A stretch of 64,000 nt of DNA from Nocardia acididurans. Its GTDB lineage: Bacteria; Actinomycetota; Actinomycetes; Mycobacteriales; Mycobacteriaceae. Below the pieces are notes generated by a model, which searched no databases, was not told where the DNA came from, and saw only the letters and a list, made by a program, of their open reading frames with translations. The DNA is taken from positions 99,894 through 163,893 of the forward strand of contig NZ_JAERRJ010000015.1 of assembly GCF_016741815.1 (NCBI RefSeq), in the 5' to 3' direction. Positions 8,719 through 15,606 of the stretch are shown piece after piece. Each line of letters begins with the position of its first letter. The stretch's first letter is position 1. The position numbers were made by a program, and so were the translations under genes.

Positions 8719-10797
8719 GTGAGCGAATCGGGCATCGAGATCACCCCGGCGAGTGGGGACGAGCGCGTCGAGTGGCAGCAGCTGGCCGAGGAGGTGCGCG
8801 ACCACCAGTTCCGGTACTACGTGCGGGACGCGCCGATCATCACCGACGGCGAATTCGACGAGCTGTTCCAGAAGCTGGTCGGCCTGGAGGAGGCGCATCC
8901 GGATCTACGCACCCCCGATTCGCCGACCCAGGTCGTCGGCGGCGGTTTCACCACCGAGTTCGCGCCGGTGGATCATCTCGAGCGGATGTACTCGCTCGAC
9001 AATGTCTTCAGCGAGGACGAGATGCGGCAGTGGATCAGCCGCGTCGAGGCCGACACCGGCACCGATATCCACTACGTGTGCGAGGTGAAGATCGACGGTG
9101 TCGCCCTCAACCTCGTCTACCAGGACGGCAAACTGGTGCGTGGCGCCACCCGCGGCGACGGCCGCACGGGTGAGGACGTCACGCTCAACGCCCGCACCAT
9201 CGAGGACATCCCGCATGTGCTGAAGCCCAGCGGCGAGTTCCCGATCCCGAAGCTGCTGGAGGTGCGCGGCGAAGCCTTCATGACGCTGGAGGATTTCGAG
9301 GCGCTCAATGCCTCGATCGTCGCGGAAGGCAAACCGCCGTACGCGAATCCGCGCAATACGGCGGCGGGCTCGCTGCGGCAGAAGGACCCCGCGGTCACCG
9401 CGCGCCGCAAGCTGAAGATGATCTGCCACGGTTTCGGGCGGATCGAGGGCTGGGCTCCCGAATCGCAGTACGAGGCGTATCGGGCGCTGGCGGCGTGGGG
9501 TCTGCCGGTGTCGGCGCACACCATTCGGGTGCAGGGCGCGGACGCGGTGGTCGAGCGCATCGCCTACTGGGGTCAGCACCGCCACGATATCGAGCACGAG
9601 ATCGACGGCCAGGTCATCAAGGTCGACGAGTTCTCGCTGCAGCGCCGGCTCGGCGCGACCTCGCGGGCCCCGCGCTGGGCCATCGCGTACAAGTACCCGC
9701 CGGAGGAGGCCACCACCAAACTCCTCGATATTCAGGTGAATGTCGGTCGTACCGGCCGGGTTACGCCGTTCGCGGTCATGGCGCCCGTGACGGTCGCGGG
9801 CTCCACGGTGGCCATGGCCACCCTGCACAATGCCGCCGAGGTGAAGCGCAAGGGCGTGCTCATCGGCGATACCGTCACCATCCGCAAGGCCGGTGACGTG
9901 ATCCCGGAGGTGCTCGGCCCGGTGGTGGATGCCCGCACCGGCGCGGAACGCGAATTCGTCATGCCCACCCACTGCCCCGAGTGCGGCACCGAACTCGCCC
10001 CGGAGAAGGAGGGCGACGCCGATATCCGCTGCCCGAACCAGCAGTTCTGTCCGGCGCAGTTGCGTGAGCGCGTCTTCCACGTGGCGGGCCGCGGCGCGTT
10101 CGATATCGAGGCGCTCGGCTACGAGGCTGCCATCGATCTGCTCAAGTCCAATGCCATCGGCGACGAGGGTGACCTGTTCTCTCTCGACGAGCAAACCCTG
10201 CTCACCACAACGCTGTTCACCAACAAGAGCGGCACCCTCTCGCAGAACGGCAAGCGCCTGCTCGCCAATCTCGAAGCGGCCAGGGACCGTCCGCTGTGGC
10301 GGGTCCTGGTGGCCCTGTCGATTCGGCACGTGGGCCCCACGGCCGCAAGGGCTTTGGCCTCGGCCTTCGGCAGTATGGACCGTATTCGCGCGGCCTCCGC
10401 CGAGGAACTCGCCGCCACCGACGGCGTCGGCCCGACCATCGCCGCCGCCGTGGCCGAATGGTTCACCGTCGCATGGCATCTCGATATCGTCGACAAGTGG
10501 ACGGCCGCGGGCGTGCGCATGGAGGACGAGCGCGACGAATCCATCGAACGCAATCTCGAGGGCCTGTCCATCGTGGTGACGGGCTCCCTGGTCGACTTCA
10601 CTCGCGACGGCGCGAAGGAGGCCATCCTCGTTCGCGGCGGCAAGGCCGCGAGTTCGGTCTCGAAGAAGACGGCGTTCGTGGTCATCGGCGAGGCCCCGGG
10701 TTCCAAGGCCGCCAAGGCCGAGGAGCTGGGCGTCCCGATTCTCGACGAGGCCGGATTCAAGAAGCTCCTGGACGAAGGTCCGGAGGCGATGCGGTAG
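8719..10797 (+). CDS. ligA: NAD-dependent DNA ligase LigA
   Basis: This essential replicative ligase seals nicks using NAD+. The 692-residue length is normal. It has the N-terminal Ia domain (DHQFRYYVRDAPIITDGEFD), the adenylation motif CEVKIDG with catalytic Lys124, the NPRNTAAGSLRQKDP region, a zinc site with four Cys (CPECGTELAP, CPNQQFCPAQ), HhH repeats and a C-terminal BRCT domain (IVVTGSLVDFTRDGAKEAI). The frame extends upstream, but the GTG at 8719 fits the mycobacterial N-terminus and sits 7 nt after TACTGT (8706-8711), a leaderless arrangement. The position between the MetE-like and ACT genes is as in mycobacteria. Confidence 0.97.
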   Translation: MSESGIEITPASGDERVEWQQLAEEVRDHQFRYYVRDAPIITDGEFDELFQKLVGLEEAHPDLRTPDSPTQVVGGGFTTEFAPVDHLERMYSLDNVFSEDEMRQWISRVEADTGTDIHYVCEVKIDGVALNLVYQDGKLVRGATRGDGRTGEDVTLNARTIEDIPHVLKPSGEFPIPKLLEVRGEAFMTLEDFEALNASIVAEGKPPYANPRNTAAGSLRQKDPAVTARRKLKMICHGFGRIEGWAPESQYEAYRALAAWGLPVSAHTIRVQGADAVVERIAYWGQHRHDIEHEIDGQVIKVDEFSLQRRLGATSRAPRWAIAYKYPPEEATTKLLDIQVNVGRTGRVTPFAVMAPVTVAGSTVAMATLHNAAEVKRKGVLIGDTVTIRKAGDVIPEVLGPVVDARTGAEREFVMPTHCPECGTELAPEKEGDADIRCPNQQFCPAQLRERVFHVAGRGAFDIEALGYEAAIDLLKSNAIGDEGDLFSLDEQTLLTTTLFTNKSGTLSQNGKRLLANLEAARDRPLWRVLVALSIRHVGPTAARALASAFGSMDRIRAASAEELAATDGVGPTIAAAVAEWFTVAWHLDIVDKWTAAGVRMEDERDESIERNLEGLSIVVTGSLVDFTRDGAKEAILVRGGKAASSVSKKTAFVVIGEAPGSKAAKAEELGVPILDEAGFKKLLDEGPEAMR

Positions 10798-10887
10798 CCC
10801 GGCACGGTGCGCCGAGGTGGGAATGGCCTGCCCCGGCGCACCGTTGGCGGGTATCGAATGGTGTTGGGGGACAGGGATGGAGCTGTG

Positions 10888-11397
10888 GTGACTGTTGGTG
10901 AGAACACACGCGTCGAGATCCGGGACGCGACCCCGGCGGACTATGCCGCCATCGGCGAGCTGACCGTCGAGGTCTATGTGGGAGAGGGGCATGTGGACCC
11001 GCAGAGCCTGTACGTCGCCGAGCTCGCCGACACGGCCGCCCGTGCGGAATCCGCGCAGATTCTGGTGGCCGTCCACAATGGTTCGATCATCGGCTCGCTC
11101 ACGGTGGCCCGCCCCGGCACTCCTTTCGCCGATATCGCCCACCCCGGCGAACTCGAATTCCGCATGCTCGCGGTCTCGAAGCAGGCGCGCGGCCTCGGGG
11201 TGGGTTCCGCGCTGATCCGCCGGGTCATCGACACGGCCCGCGCCGAATCCTTCGACGCCGTGGTCCTCACCACCATGCCCACCATGCAGGACGCCCGTCG
11301 CCTCTACGACCGCCTGGGTTTCACCCACACCCCCCATCGCGACTGGAAAACGATGGCGGGCACCCCCCTCACCGTGATGCGCCTGGCAACCTCATGA
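10888..11397 (+). CDS. GNAT-family N-acetyltransferase
   Basis: About 169 residues form a single GNAT domain: VEIRDATPADYAAIGELTVE at the N-terminus, the acetyl-CoA loop SKQARGLGVGSALIRRVI (Q/R-x-x-G-x-G), and RLYDRLGFTHTPHRDWK with the conserved Tyr. The substrate is unknown. It could be an amino acid, antibiotic or protein N-terminus. The start is uncertain: GTG at 10888 after GGGACAGGGATGG is chosen, but GTG at 10885 or ATG at 10858 are also in frame. It follows ligA in the same direction with a gap of about 90 bases. Confidence 0.88.
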   Translation: MTVGENTRVEIRDATPADYAAIGELTVEVYVGEGHVDPQSLYVAELADTAARAESAQILVAVHNGSIIGSLTVARPGTPFADIAHPGELEFRMLAVSKQARGLGVGSALIRRVIDTARAESFDAVVLTTMPTMQDARRLYDRLGFTHTPHRDWKTMAGTPLTVMRLATS

Positions 11398-11410
11398 TCG
11401 AGCAGCTGGG

Positions 11411-12022
11411 TCAGGCGAGTGCGCCGCTGATGCAGGAGCTGTCGGCGCGGTAGGTGGGGGCGGGACGGGGGTCGGTGCCGAAGTTCCACTGGGAGATGGA
11501 TTCGGTGGGCTTCCAGACCAGAGTGCCGTTCTTGGTCGCCACCACCTGCTGGATGTCGGCGGCGCCGTCGATGAGCTGCGTGCCCACGCACCGGTCGGTG
11601 TAGGTGGTGCCGGGCTGGCGGGCTCCGGCGCTGAACCTGCCGGCGGGGTCGCTGTCCGCACCGGGGTTGGCCACCGTGCTCGCGTTGGCGGTGGGGCCGG
11701 TGGGGAACCAATACGGTTGGCCCGCCTGGGTTCCGCAGCGGTAGTTGGTGCCGCCTGCCGAGATCGCCGCGTCCGGGGCGAAAGCCTGTCCCGCCCACAG
11801 GCATACGGACGGCTGGGCCGCGGCCGCGGTGCCCGTGCTGAGGGGAAGCCCGGCGACGATCAGGCCCGCTATCGCCACGGGCGCGAGCGCGGCGAGCCGA
11901 CGGCGGCGTGTGCGCGCGGGGATGGAACCGGGAGCCTGCGGCGTCTGCGGGCGCGGAGCTGTGTGGTCGGCCGTCTGGAGCCGCGGGTGCGGGGTGATCG
12001 GGGTCTGGGGTGCGAGGTCCAT
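11411..12022 (-). CDS. Secreted protein of unknown function, 203 aa
   Basis: The protein has a long basic, Pro-rich N-terminal extension (to about residue 40), then RRRRLAALAPVAIAGLIVAG and an Ala-rich signal-peptide cleavage region (TGTAAAA). The mature part is about 140 residues with five Cys and several Trp (VCLWAGQAFAPDA, GGTNYRCGT, TDRCVGTQLIDGAADIQQVV). The spacing suggests disulfides after export. The ATG at 12022 follows GGAGC at a fair distance; an upstream in-frame ATG is less likely. It lies 26 bases after another exported-protein gene on the same strand, so cotranscription is likely. I do not recognise the family. Confidence 0.72.
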   Translation of the reverse strand: MDLAPQTPITPHPRLQTADHTAPRPQTPQAPGSIPARTRRRRLAALAPVAIAGLIVAGLPLSTGTAAAAQPSVCLWAGQAFAPDAAISAGGTNYRCGTQAGQPYWFPTGPTANASTVANPGADSDPAGRFSAGARQPGTTYTDRCVGTQLIDGAADIQQVVATKNGTLVWKPTESISQWNFGTDPRPAPTYRADSSCISGALA

Positions 12023-12048
12023 GGGGAGGTGCTCCGTTACTCGGCGTT

Positions 12049-12483
12049 TCAGCACTGGGCGGCGTGGGGGCGGCAGACGGTCCAGCCGGAGCCGTCGTCG
12101 CGGGTTACGGGTTGCCAGGTGGCGGAGCTGTTGCCCTCGTCGGATATGCGCGGTGCGGATTGCGGTGGGGGAGTGCGGCTTTCGCGCAGGGCAGCGCGGT
12201 GCTCGTTCTGCCGCAGCGGGTTCGAGTCGGTGTGGCTGTAACCGTACGGGTCGATCTTGTGGATGCCGGTGGTGTCACCGCCGGTGTGGCCGTTGAGTTC
12301 CGGGGTGCCCAGCCGGTTGTTGCCGCCCGTCGAACTGGTGGTGGTCTCCCCGGCGCGGGAAAGTGATTCGGCCGCAGCGGGTCCGGCGGCGATGGTGGCT
12401 GCGGCGGTCATGCCCACCAGCGGCAGGACGGTGCGGAACAGGTGCCGGGTGCGGGGTGTCGGGTTCGATCGGGTGTGCGTCAT
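12049..12483 (-). CDS. Secreted small protein of unknown function, 144 aa
   Basis: The start MTHTRSNPTPRTRHLFRTVL is preceded by GGAGAGG. The N-terminus is a signal peptide (about residues 15-40, VLPLVGMTAAATIAAG and AAAES). The mature region is polar and rich in Thr, Gly, Asn and Ser, and ends GWTVCRPHAAQC with the only two cysteines. No domain is recognised. It is the first gene of a probable two-gene operon with the exported-protein gene downstream. Paired palindromes in its promoter region suggest control by a DNA-binding repressor not encoded beside it. Confidence 0.7.
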   Translation of the reverse strand: MTHTRSNPTPRTRHLFRTVLPLVGMTAAATIAAGPAAAESLSRAGETTTSSTGGNNRLGTPELNGHTGGDTTGIHKIDPYGYSHTDSNPLRQNEHRAALRESRTPPPQSAPRISDEGNSSATWQPVTRDDGSGWTVCRPHAAQC

Positions 12484-12526
12484 GGCGTCGTTGCCTCTCC
12501 GCTCATCGGAGTGCTCTCGTGCACTC

Positions 12527-12561
12527 ATCTACGTAGTTAGACCGTAGTCATCTACGTAGAT
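12527..12561. promoter_or_regulatory. Paired ATCTACGTAGAT palindromes upstream of secreted-protein operon
   Basis: A perfect 12-bp palindrome ATCTACGTAGAT lies at 12550-12561. A 10-of-12 copy (ATCTACGTAGTT) lies at 12527-12538, 23 bp away start to start, on about the same helix face. They lie 45-80 bases upstream of the minus-strand start at 12483. The paired layout near a promoter is what a dimeric repressor site looks like. The regulator is unknown. Confidence 0.6.
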
Positions 12562-12619
12562 GAATAGTAGAAGAATTCACTGAGAATGCTTGAAGAGTCG
12601 GCGAATCCGCAGCTGAAAG

Positions 12620-12657
12620 CGCTAGGGCCGGTGTGAAAGCTCACACCGGCCCTAGCG
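12620..12657. terminator. Perfect 17-bp hairpin terminator
   Basis: CGCTAGGGCCGGTGTGA (12620-12636), the loop AAGC, and its exact complement (12641-12657) form a 17-bp stem. It lies just past the stop of the minus-strand ACT-domain gene and upstream of the secreted-protein operon. There is no T run, as is common in actinobacteria. Confidence 0.8.
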
Positions 12658-12681
12658 GAAACTGTGAAAAACGTGTGGGAC

Positions 12682-13335
12682 TCAGCCCAGAACCGTGGCG
12701 ATTATTCCGGCCAGATACCCCAGCCGCGCCACCTCCGACGGCCGGAACTCCGGCCCGCCCGGACGGCCCAGCAGCAGCACCTTGCCGGAGTTGCCCAGCG
12801 GCGCGGCGGCCAGCTTGGTGTCCATGTCCTTCCAGAGCTGCGGCACCCAATCGCCTTCGGCGTCAAGGACGGACGGCTTCTCCAGCGGCATCCACGGCGC
12901 GGACCCGGCCTGCGTGGACGGCGCGCTCTGACTGCCCACCACCCGGTAGGCCTCACCCGACGCGCCGATGTCGATCACGGTGCTCCAGCCGACCCGCAGC
13001 ACCCGGGGCACGCCGTCGACGAGTACCTGCAGGCGATCGTCGCGCGCATTGGCCACCTGATCGATGAGCTCCAGCTCGCGGTGGGTGTCGAGCATGCCGG
13101 AGTACGGCCGCAGCGAATCCACCTGGACATCGTGCAGCGATTCGGCCGCCGTGATCAGGGTGTCGGGCAGGGCCCCGGAGGGTACCTCCACCACGATGTC
13201 GTCGATCGCGAATCCGTCCCCGCGTTCGACGACATCCAGCGAAAGGATGTCGGCGCCCACGGAACCCAGCGCGAGTGCGAGCGAACCGAGACTCCCTGGG
13301 CGATCAGGAAGTTGCACGCGAAGCAGGTAAGACAC
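12682..13335 (-). CDS. ACT domain-containing protein (Rv3013 type)
   Basis: This 217-residue protein starts with an ACT ligand-binding domain (VSYLLRVQLPDRPGSLGSLA, residues 1-75). ACT folds usually bind amino acids. The second half (TVIDIGASGEAYRVVGSQSA to LARLGYLAGIIATVLG) looks like a GAF-like or degenerate regulatory domain. The GTG start follows GGAAGGAAGG. The gene sits between ligA and gatC, the position held by Rv3013 in M. tuberculosis, and is transcribed divergently from gatC. The small-molecule ligand and partner are not known. A role in sensing amino acid supply is plausible but inferred. Confidence 0.85.
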   Translation of the reverse strand: MSYLLRVQLPDRPGSLGSLALALGSVGADILSLDVVERGDGFAIDDIVVEVPSGALPDTLITAAESLHDVQVDSLRPYSGMLDTHRELELIDQVANARDDRLQVLVDGVPRVLRVGWSTVIDIGASGEAYRVVGSQSAPSTQAGSAPWMPLEKPSVLDAEGDWVPQLWKDMDTKLAAAPLGNSGKVLLLGRPGGPEFRPSEVARLGYLAGIIATVLG

Positions 13336-13636
13336 GTGCCTTCCTTCCTTTCCTTGTGCGACCGAAACTTCCGGACGATTACCCGAGTGAAGCAATACTT
13401 ACACCCTCGGGAGACGGTTATCGAATCGAGCCGATCCGTGTGACGCAGGCCACTTCTCGCGCGTGCCCACTATCGATGATGCCAGGTGTGACCGACATCC
13501 GCCCCCGGCGGCCCGGCCCCTCCCGCCGGGCGCGGCGCCGGCCCTGCGCAGGGCTGCGGACGGTCGCGCCGACGCCGCCCACTAGGCTGTCGGGTGGCCG
13601 AATCTCCACGCTCGAACCATAGGAAGGGGTCCCGCG

Positions 13637-13936
13637 GTGCCCGCCATCTCCAGGGACGAGGTCGCACACCTCGCCCGGCTGTCCCGGCTCGCTCTGACCG
13701 ACGAGGAACTGGATCTGTACGCCGGTCAGCTGGATTCCATCCTGACCCACGTCGCCCAGATCTCCGAGGTCGCCGCCGCCGACGTCGCTGCCACCGCCGC
13801 CCCGAATCCGGCGACCAATGTGACCCGCCCGGACGTGGTCGTGCCGGGCCTGACTCCGGACCAGGCGCTGGCGCAGGCGCCCGCCGTCGAGGAGCAGCGG
13901 TTCATGGTTCCGCAGATTCTGGGAGAGGGCGAATGA
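13637..13936 (+). CDS. gatC: Asp-tRNA(Asn)/Glu-tRNA(Gln) amidotransferase subunit C
   Basis: GatC is the small 99-residue subunit that stabilises GatA in the GatCAB complex. This complex converts misacylated Glu-tRNA(Gln) and Asp-tRNA(Asn) to the correct forms. The sequence ISRDEVAHLARLSRLALTDEEL and the C-terminal tail (ALAQAPAVEEQRFMVPQIL) are typical. The GTG start follows AGGAAGGGG. The stop overlaps the gatA start in ATGA, so translation is coupled. A likely -10 TAGGCT lies at 13583-13588. The 300 bases upstream of the start, back to the divergent ACT gene, contain no other gene. Confidence 0.96.
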   Translation: MPAISRDEVAHLARLSRLALTDEELDLYAGQLDSILTHVAQISEVAAADVAATAAPNPATNVTRPDVVVPGLTPDQALAQAPAVEEQRFMVPQILGEGE

Positions 13937-15402
13937 CCGACCTGACCAAGCTCTCCGCGGCCGATCTCGCGGAGAAGATCCACGCGCGCGAGGTGTCCTC
14001 GGTCGAGGTCACCGAGGCGCACATCCAGCGCATCGCCGAGGTCGACGGGGAGATCAACGCCTTCCTGCACGTCGCCGGCGAACAGGCGCTCGTGACCGCC
14101 GCCGAGGTGGACCGCAAGATCGCCGCGGGCACCGTGGACTCCGCGCTCGCGGGTGTTCCGTTGGCGCTCAAGGATGTTTTCACCACCACGGATATGCCGA
14201 CCACCTGCGGGTCGAAGATCCTCGAGGGCTGGGTCGCGCCCTACGACGCGACGCTCACCACCAAGCTGCGCGACGCGGGCATCCCGATTCTCGGCAAGAC
14301 CAATATGGACGAGTTCGCCATGGGGTCCTCCACCGAGAACTCGGCGTACGGCCCGACCCGAAACCCGTGGGATACCAGCCGGATTCCCGGCGGCTCGGGC
14401 GGCGGCTCGGCGGCCGCGCTGGCGTCGTACCAGGCTCCGCTGGCCATCGGCACCGATACCGGCGGCTCGATCCGCCAGCCCGCCGCGGTCACCGCGACCG
14501 TCGGCACCAAGCCGACCTACGGCACCGTCTCCCGCTACGGCCTGGTGGCCTGTGCGTCCTCGCTCGATCAGGGTGGCCCCTGTGGCCGCACCGTGCTGGA
14601 CACCGCGCTGCTGCACGAGGTCATCGCCGGATACGACCCGCGCGACTCCACCTCCCGCAATGTGCCGGTGCCGCCGGTGGTCGCCGCCGCGCGCGAAGGC
14701 GCACAGGGTGATCTGCGCGGCGTGAAGGTCGGCGTGGTGAAGGAACTGCACTCCGACTCCTACCAGCCGGGTGTGCTCTCCTCTTTCGACGCCGCCGTCG
14801 CGCAGTTGAAGGATCTGGGTGCGGAAGTCATCGAAGTGTCCTGCCCGCACTTCGAATACGCGCTGCCCGCGTACTACCTGATCCTGCCGTCCGAGGTGTC
14901 CTCGAACCTCGCGCGTTTCGACGCCATGCGTTACGGCCTGCGCGTCGGTGACGACGGTTCGCATTCGGCCGAGCAGGTCATGTCGCTCACCCGCGAGGCC
15001 GGATTCGGTCCGGAGGTCAAGCGCCGCATCATGATCGGCACCTACGCGCTGTCGGCCGGGTACTACGACGCCTACTACGGTCAGGCGCTCAAGGTCCGCA
15101 CGCTCATCGCGCAGGATTACGACCGCGCCTACGAGCAGGTCGACGTGCTGGTCTCGCCGACCAGCCCGTTCACGCCGTGGAAGCTGGGCGAGAAGGTCAA
15201 CGATCCGCTGGCCATGTACCTGTCCGACCTGTGCACGCTGCCGACCAACCTGGCCGGGCACTGCGCCATGTCGGTGCCGTCGGGGCTCAGCGCCGACGAC
15301 GGGATGCCGGTGGGTCTGCAGATCATGGCTCCGGCGCTGGCCGACGACCGGCTGTACAAGGTCGGCGCGGCGTACGAGGCGGCGCGCGGCGCTATCGCCT
15401 GA
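13933..15402 (+). CDS. gatA: Asp-tRNA(Asn)/Glu-tRNA(Gln) amidotransferase subunit A
   Basis: GatA is the amidase of GatCAB; it releases ammonia from glutamine. The 489-residue length fits. The amidase-signature triad is visible: Lys80 (PLALKDVF), cis-Ser155 in the GGSGGGSAAALA loop, and nucleophile Ser179 (DTGGSIRQPA). The ATG overlaps the gatC stop. A strong hairpin follows. In M. tuberculosis pfkA and gatB come next, but here more than 20 kb of accessory genes separate gatA from pfkA and a further 10 kb separates pfkA from gatB. Confidence 0.97.
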   Translation: MTDLTKLSAADLAEKIHAREVSSVEVTEAHIQRIAEVDGEINAFLHVAGEQALVTAAEVDRKIAAGTVDSALAGVPLALKDVFTTTDMPTTCGSKILEGWVAPYDATLTTKLRDAGIPILGKTNMDEFAMGSSTENSAYGPTRNPWDTSRIPGGSGGGSAAALASYQAPLAIGTDTGGSIRQPAAVTATVGTKPTYGTVSRYGLVACASSLDQGGPCGRTVLDTALLHEVIAGYDPRDSTSRNVPVPPVVAAAREGAQGDLRGVKVGVVKELHSDSYQPGVLSSFDAAVAQLKDLGAEVIEVSCPHFEYALPAYYLILPSEVSSNLARFDAMRYGLRVGDDGSHSAEQVMSLTREAGFGPEVKRRIMIGTYALSAGYYDAYYGQALKVRTLIAQDYDRAYEQVDVLVSPTSPFTPWKLGEKVNDPLAMYLSDLCTLPTNLAGHCAMSVPSGLSADDGMPVGLQIMAPALADDRLYKVGAAYEAARGAIA

Positions 15403-15413
15403 GAAGCTTTGCG

Positions 15414-15451
15414 AGCGAACCCCTTCCGCCGGTCGGCGGGAGGGGTTCGCT
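15414..15451. terminator. gatCA hairpin terminator
   Basis: The 17-nt arms AGCGAACCCCTTCCGCC (15414-15430) and 15435-15451 pair completely with one G-U, around the loop GGTC. The hairpin begins 12 bases past the gatA stop. Confidence 0.85.
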
Positions 15452-15570
15452 GTTTCCGGGGGAGGGGTGGCGCGGCGGCGGCACGGAGACAAATTCGGCC
15501 ATTCAGGATAAATGCATCTCAAATTGACGTAAGGGTCGGTATCGCGGCTGCGAGCGATCTCCTACGCCGG

Positions 15571-15606
15571 TAGGCTGCACTCTGTTTGGAATTGGGCGAG
15601 GGGATC
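15571..15606 (+). promoter_or_regulatory. Promoter and 5' leader shared with the downstream paralogue
   Basis: GGTAGGCTGCA, with -10-like TAGGCT at 15571-15576, is followed by CTCTGTTTGG and a GAGGGG ribosome site before the ATG at 15607. The same order (GGTAGGCTGCA, CTGTTTCG, AGGGG) recurs at 17882-17921 before the next kinase gene. The two genes therefore seem to have been duplicated together with their promoters, and each is probably transcribed from its own. Confidence 0.65.

Noticed and set aside
13726..15522. Long open frame antisense to gatC-gatA
   Set aside because: High GC keeps the antisense third-position frame open. The translation is low-complexity His/Arg/Gly-rich and gatA is certain on the other strand.
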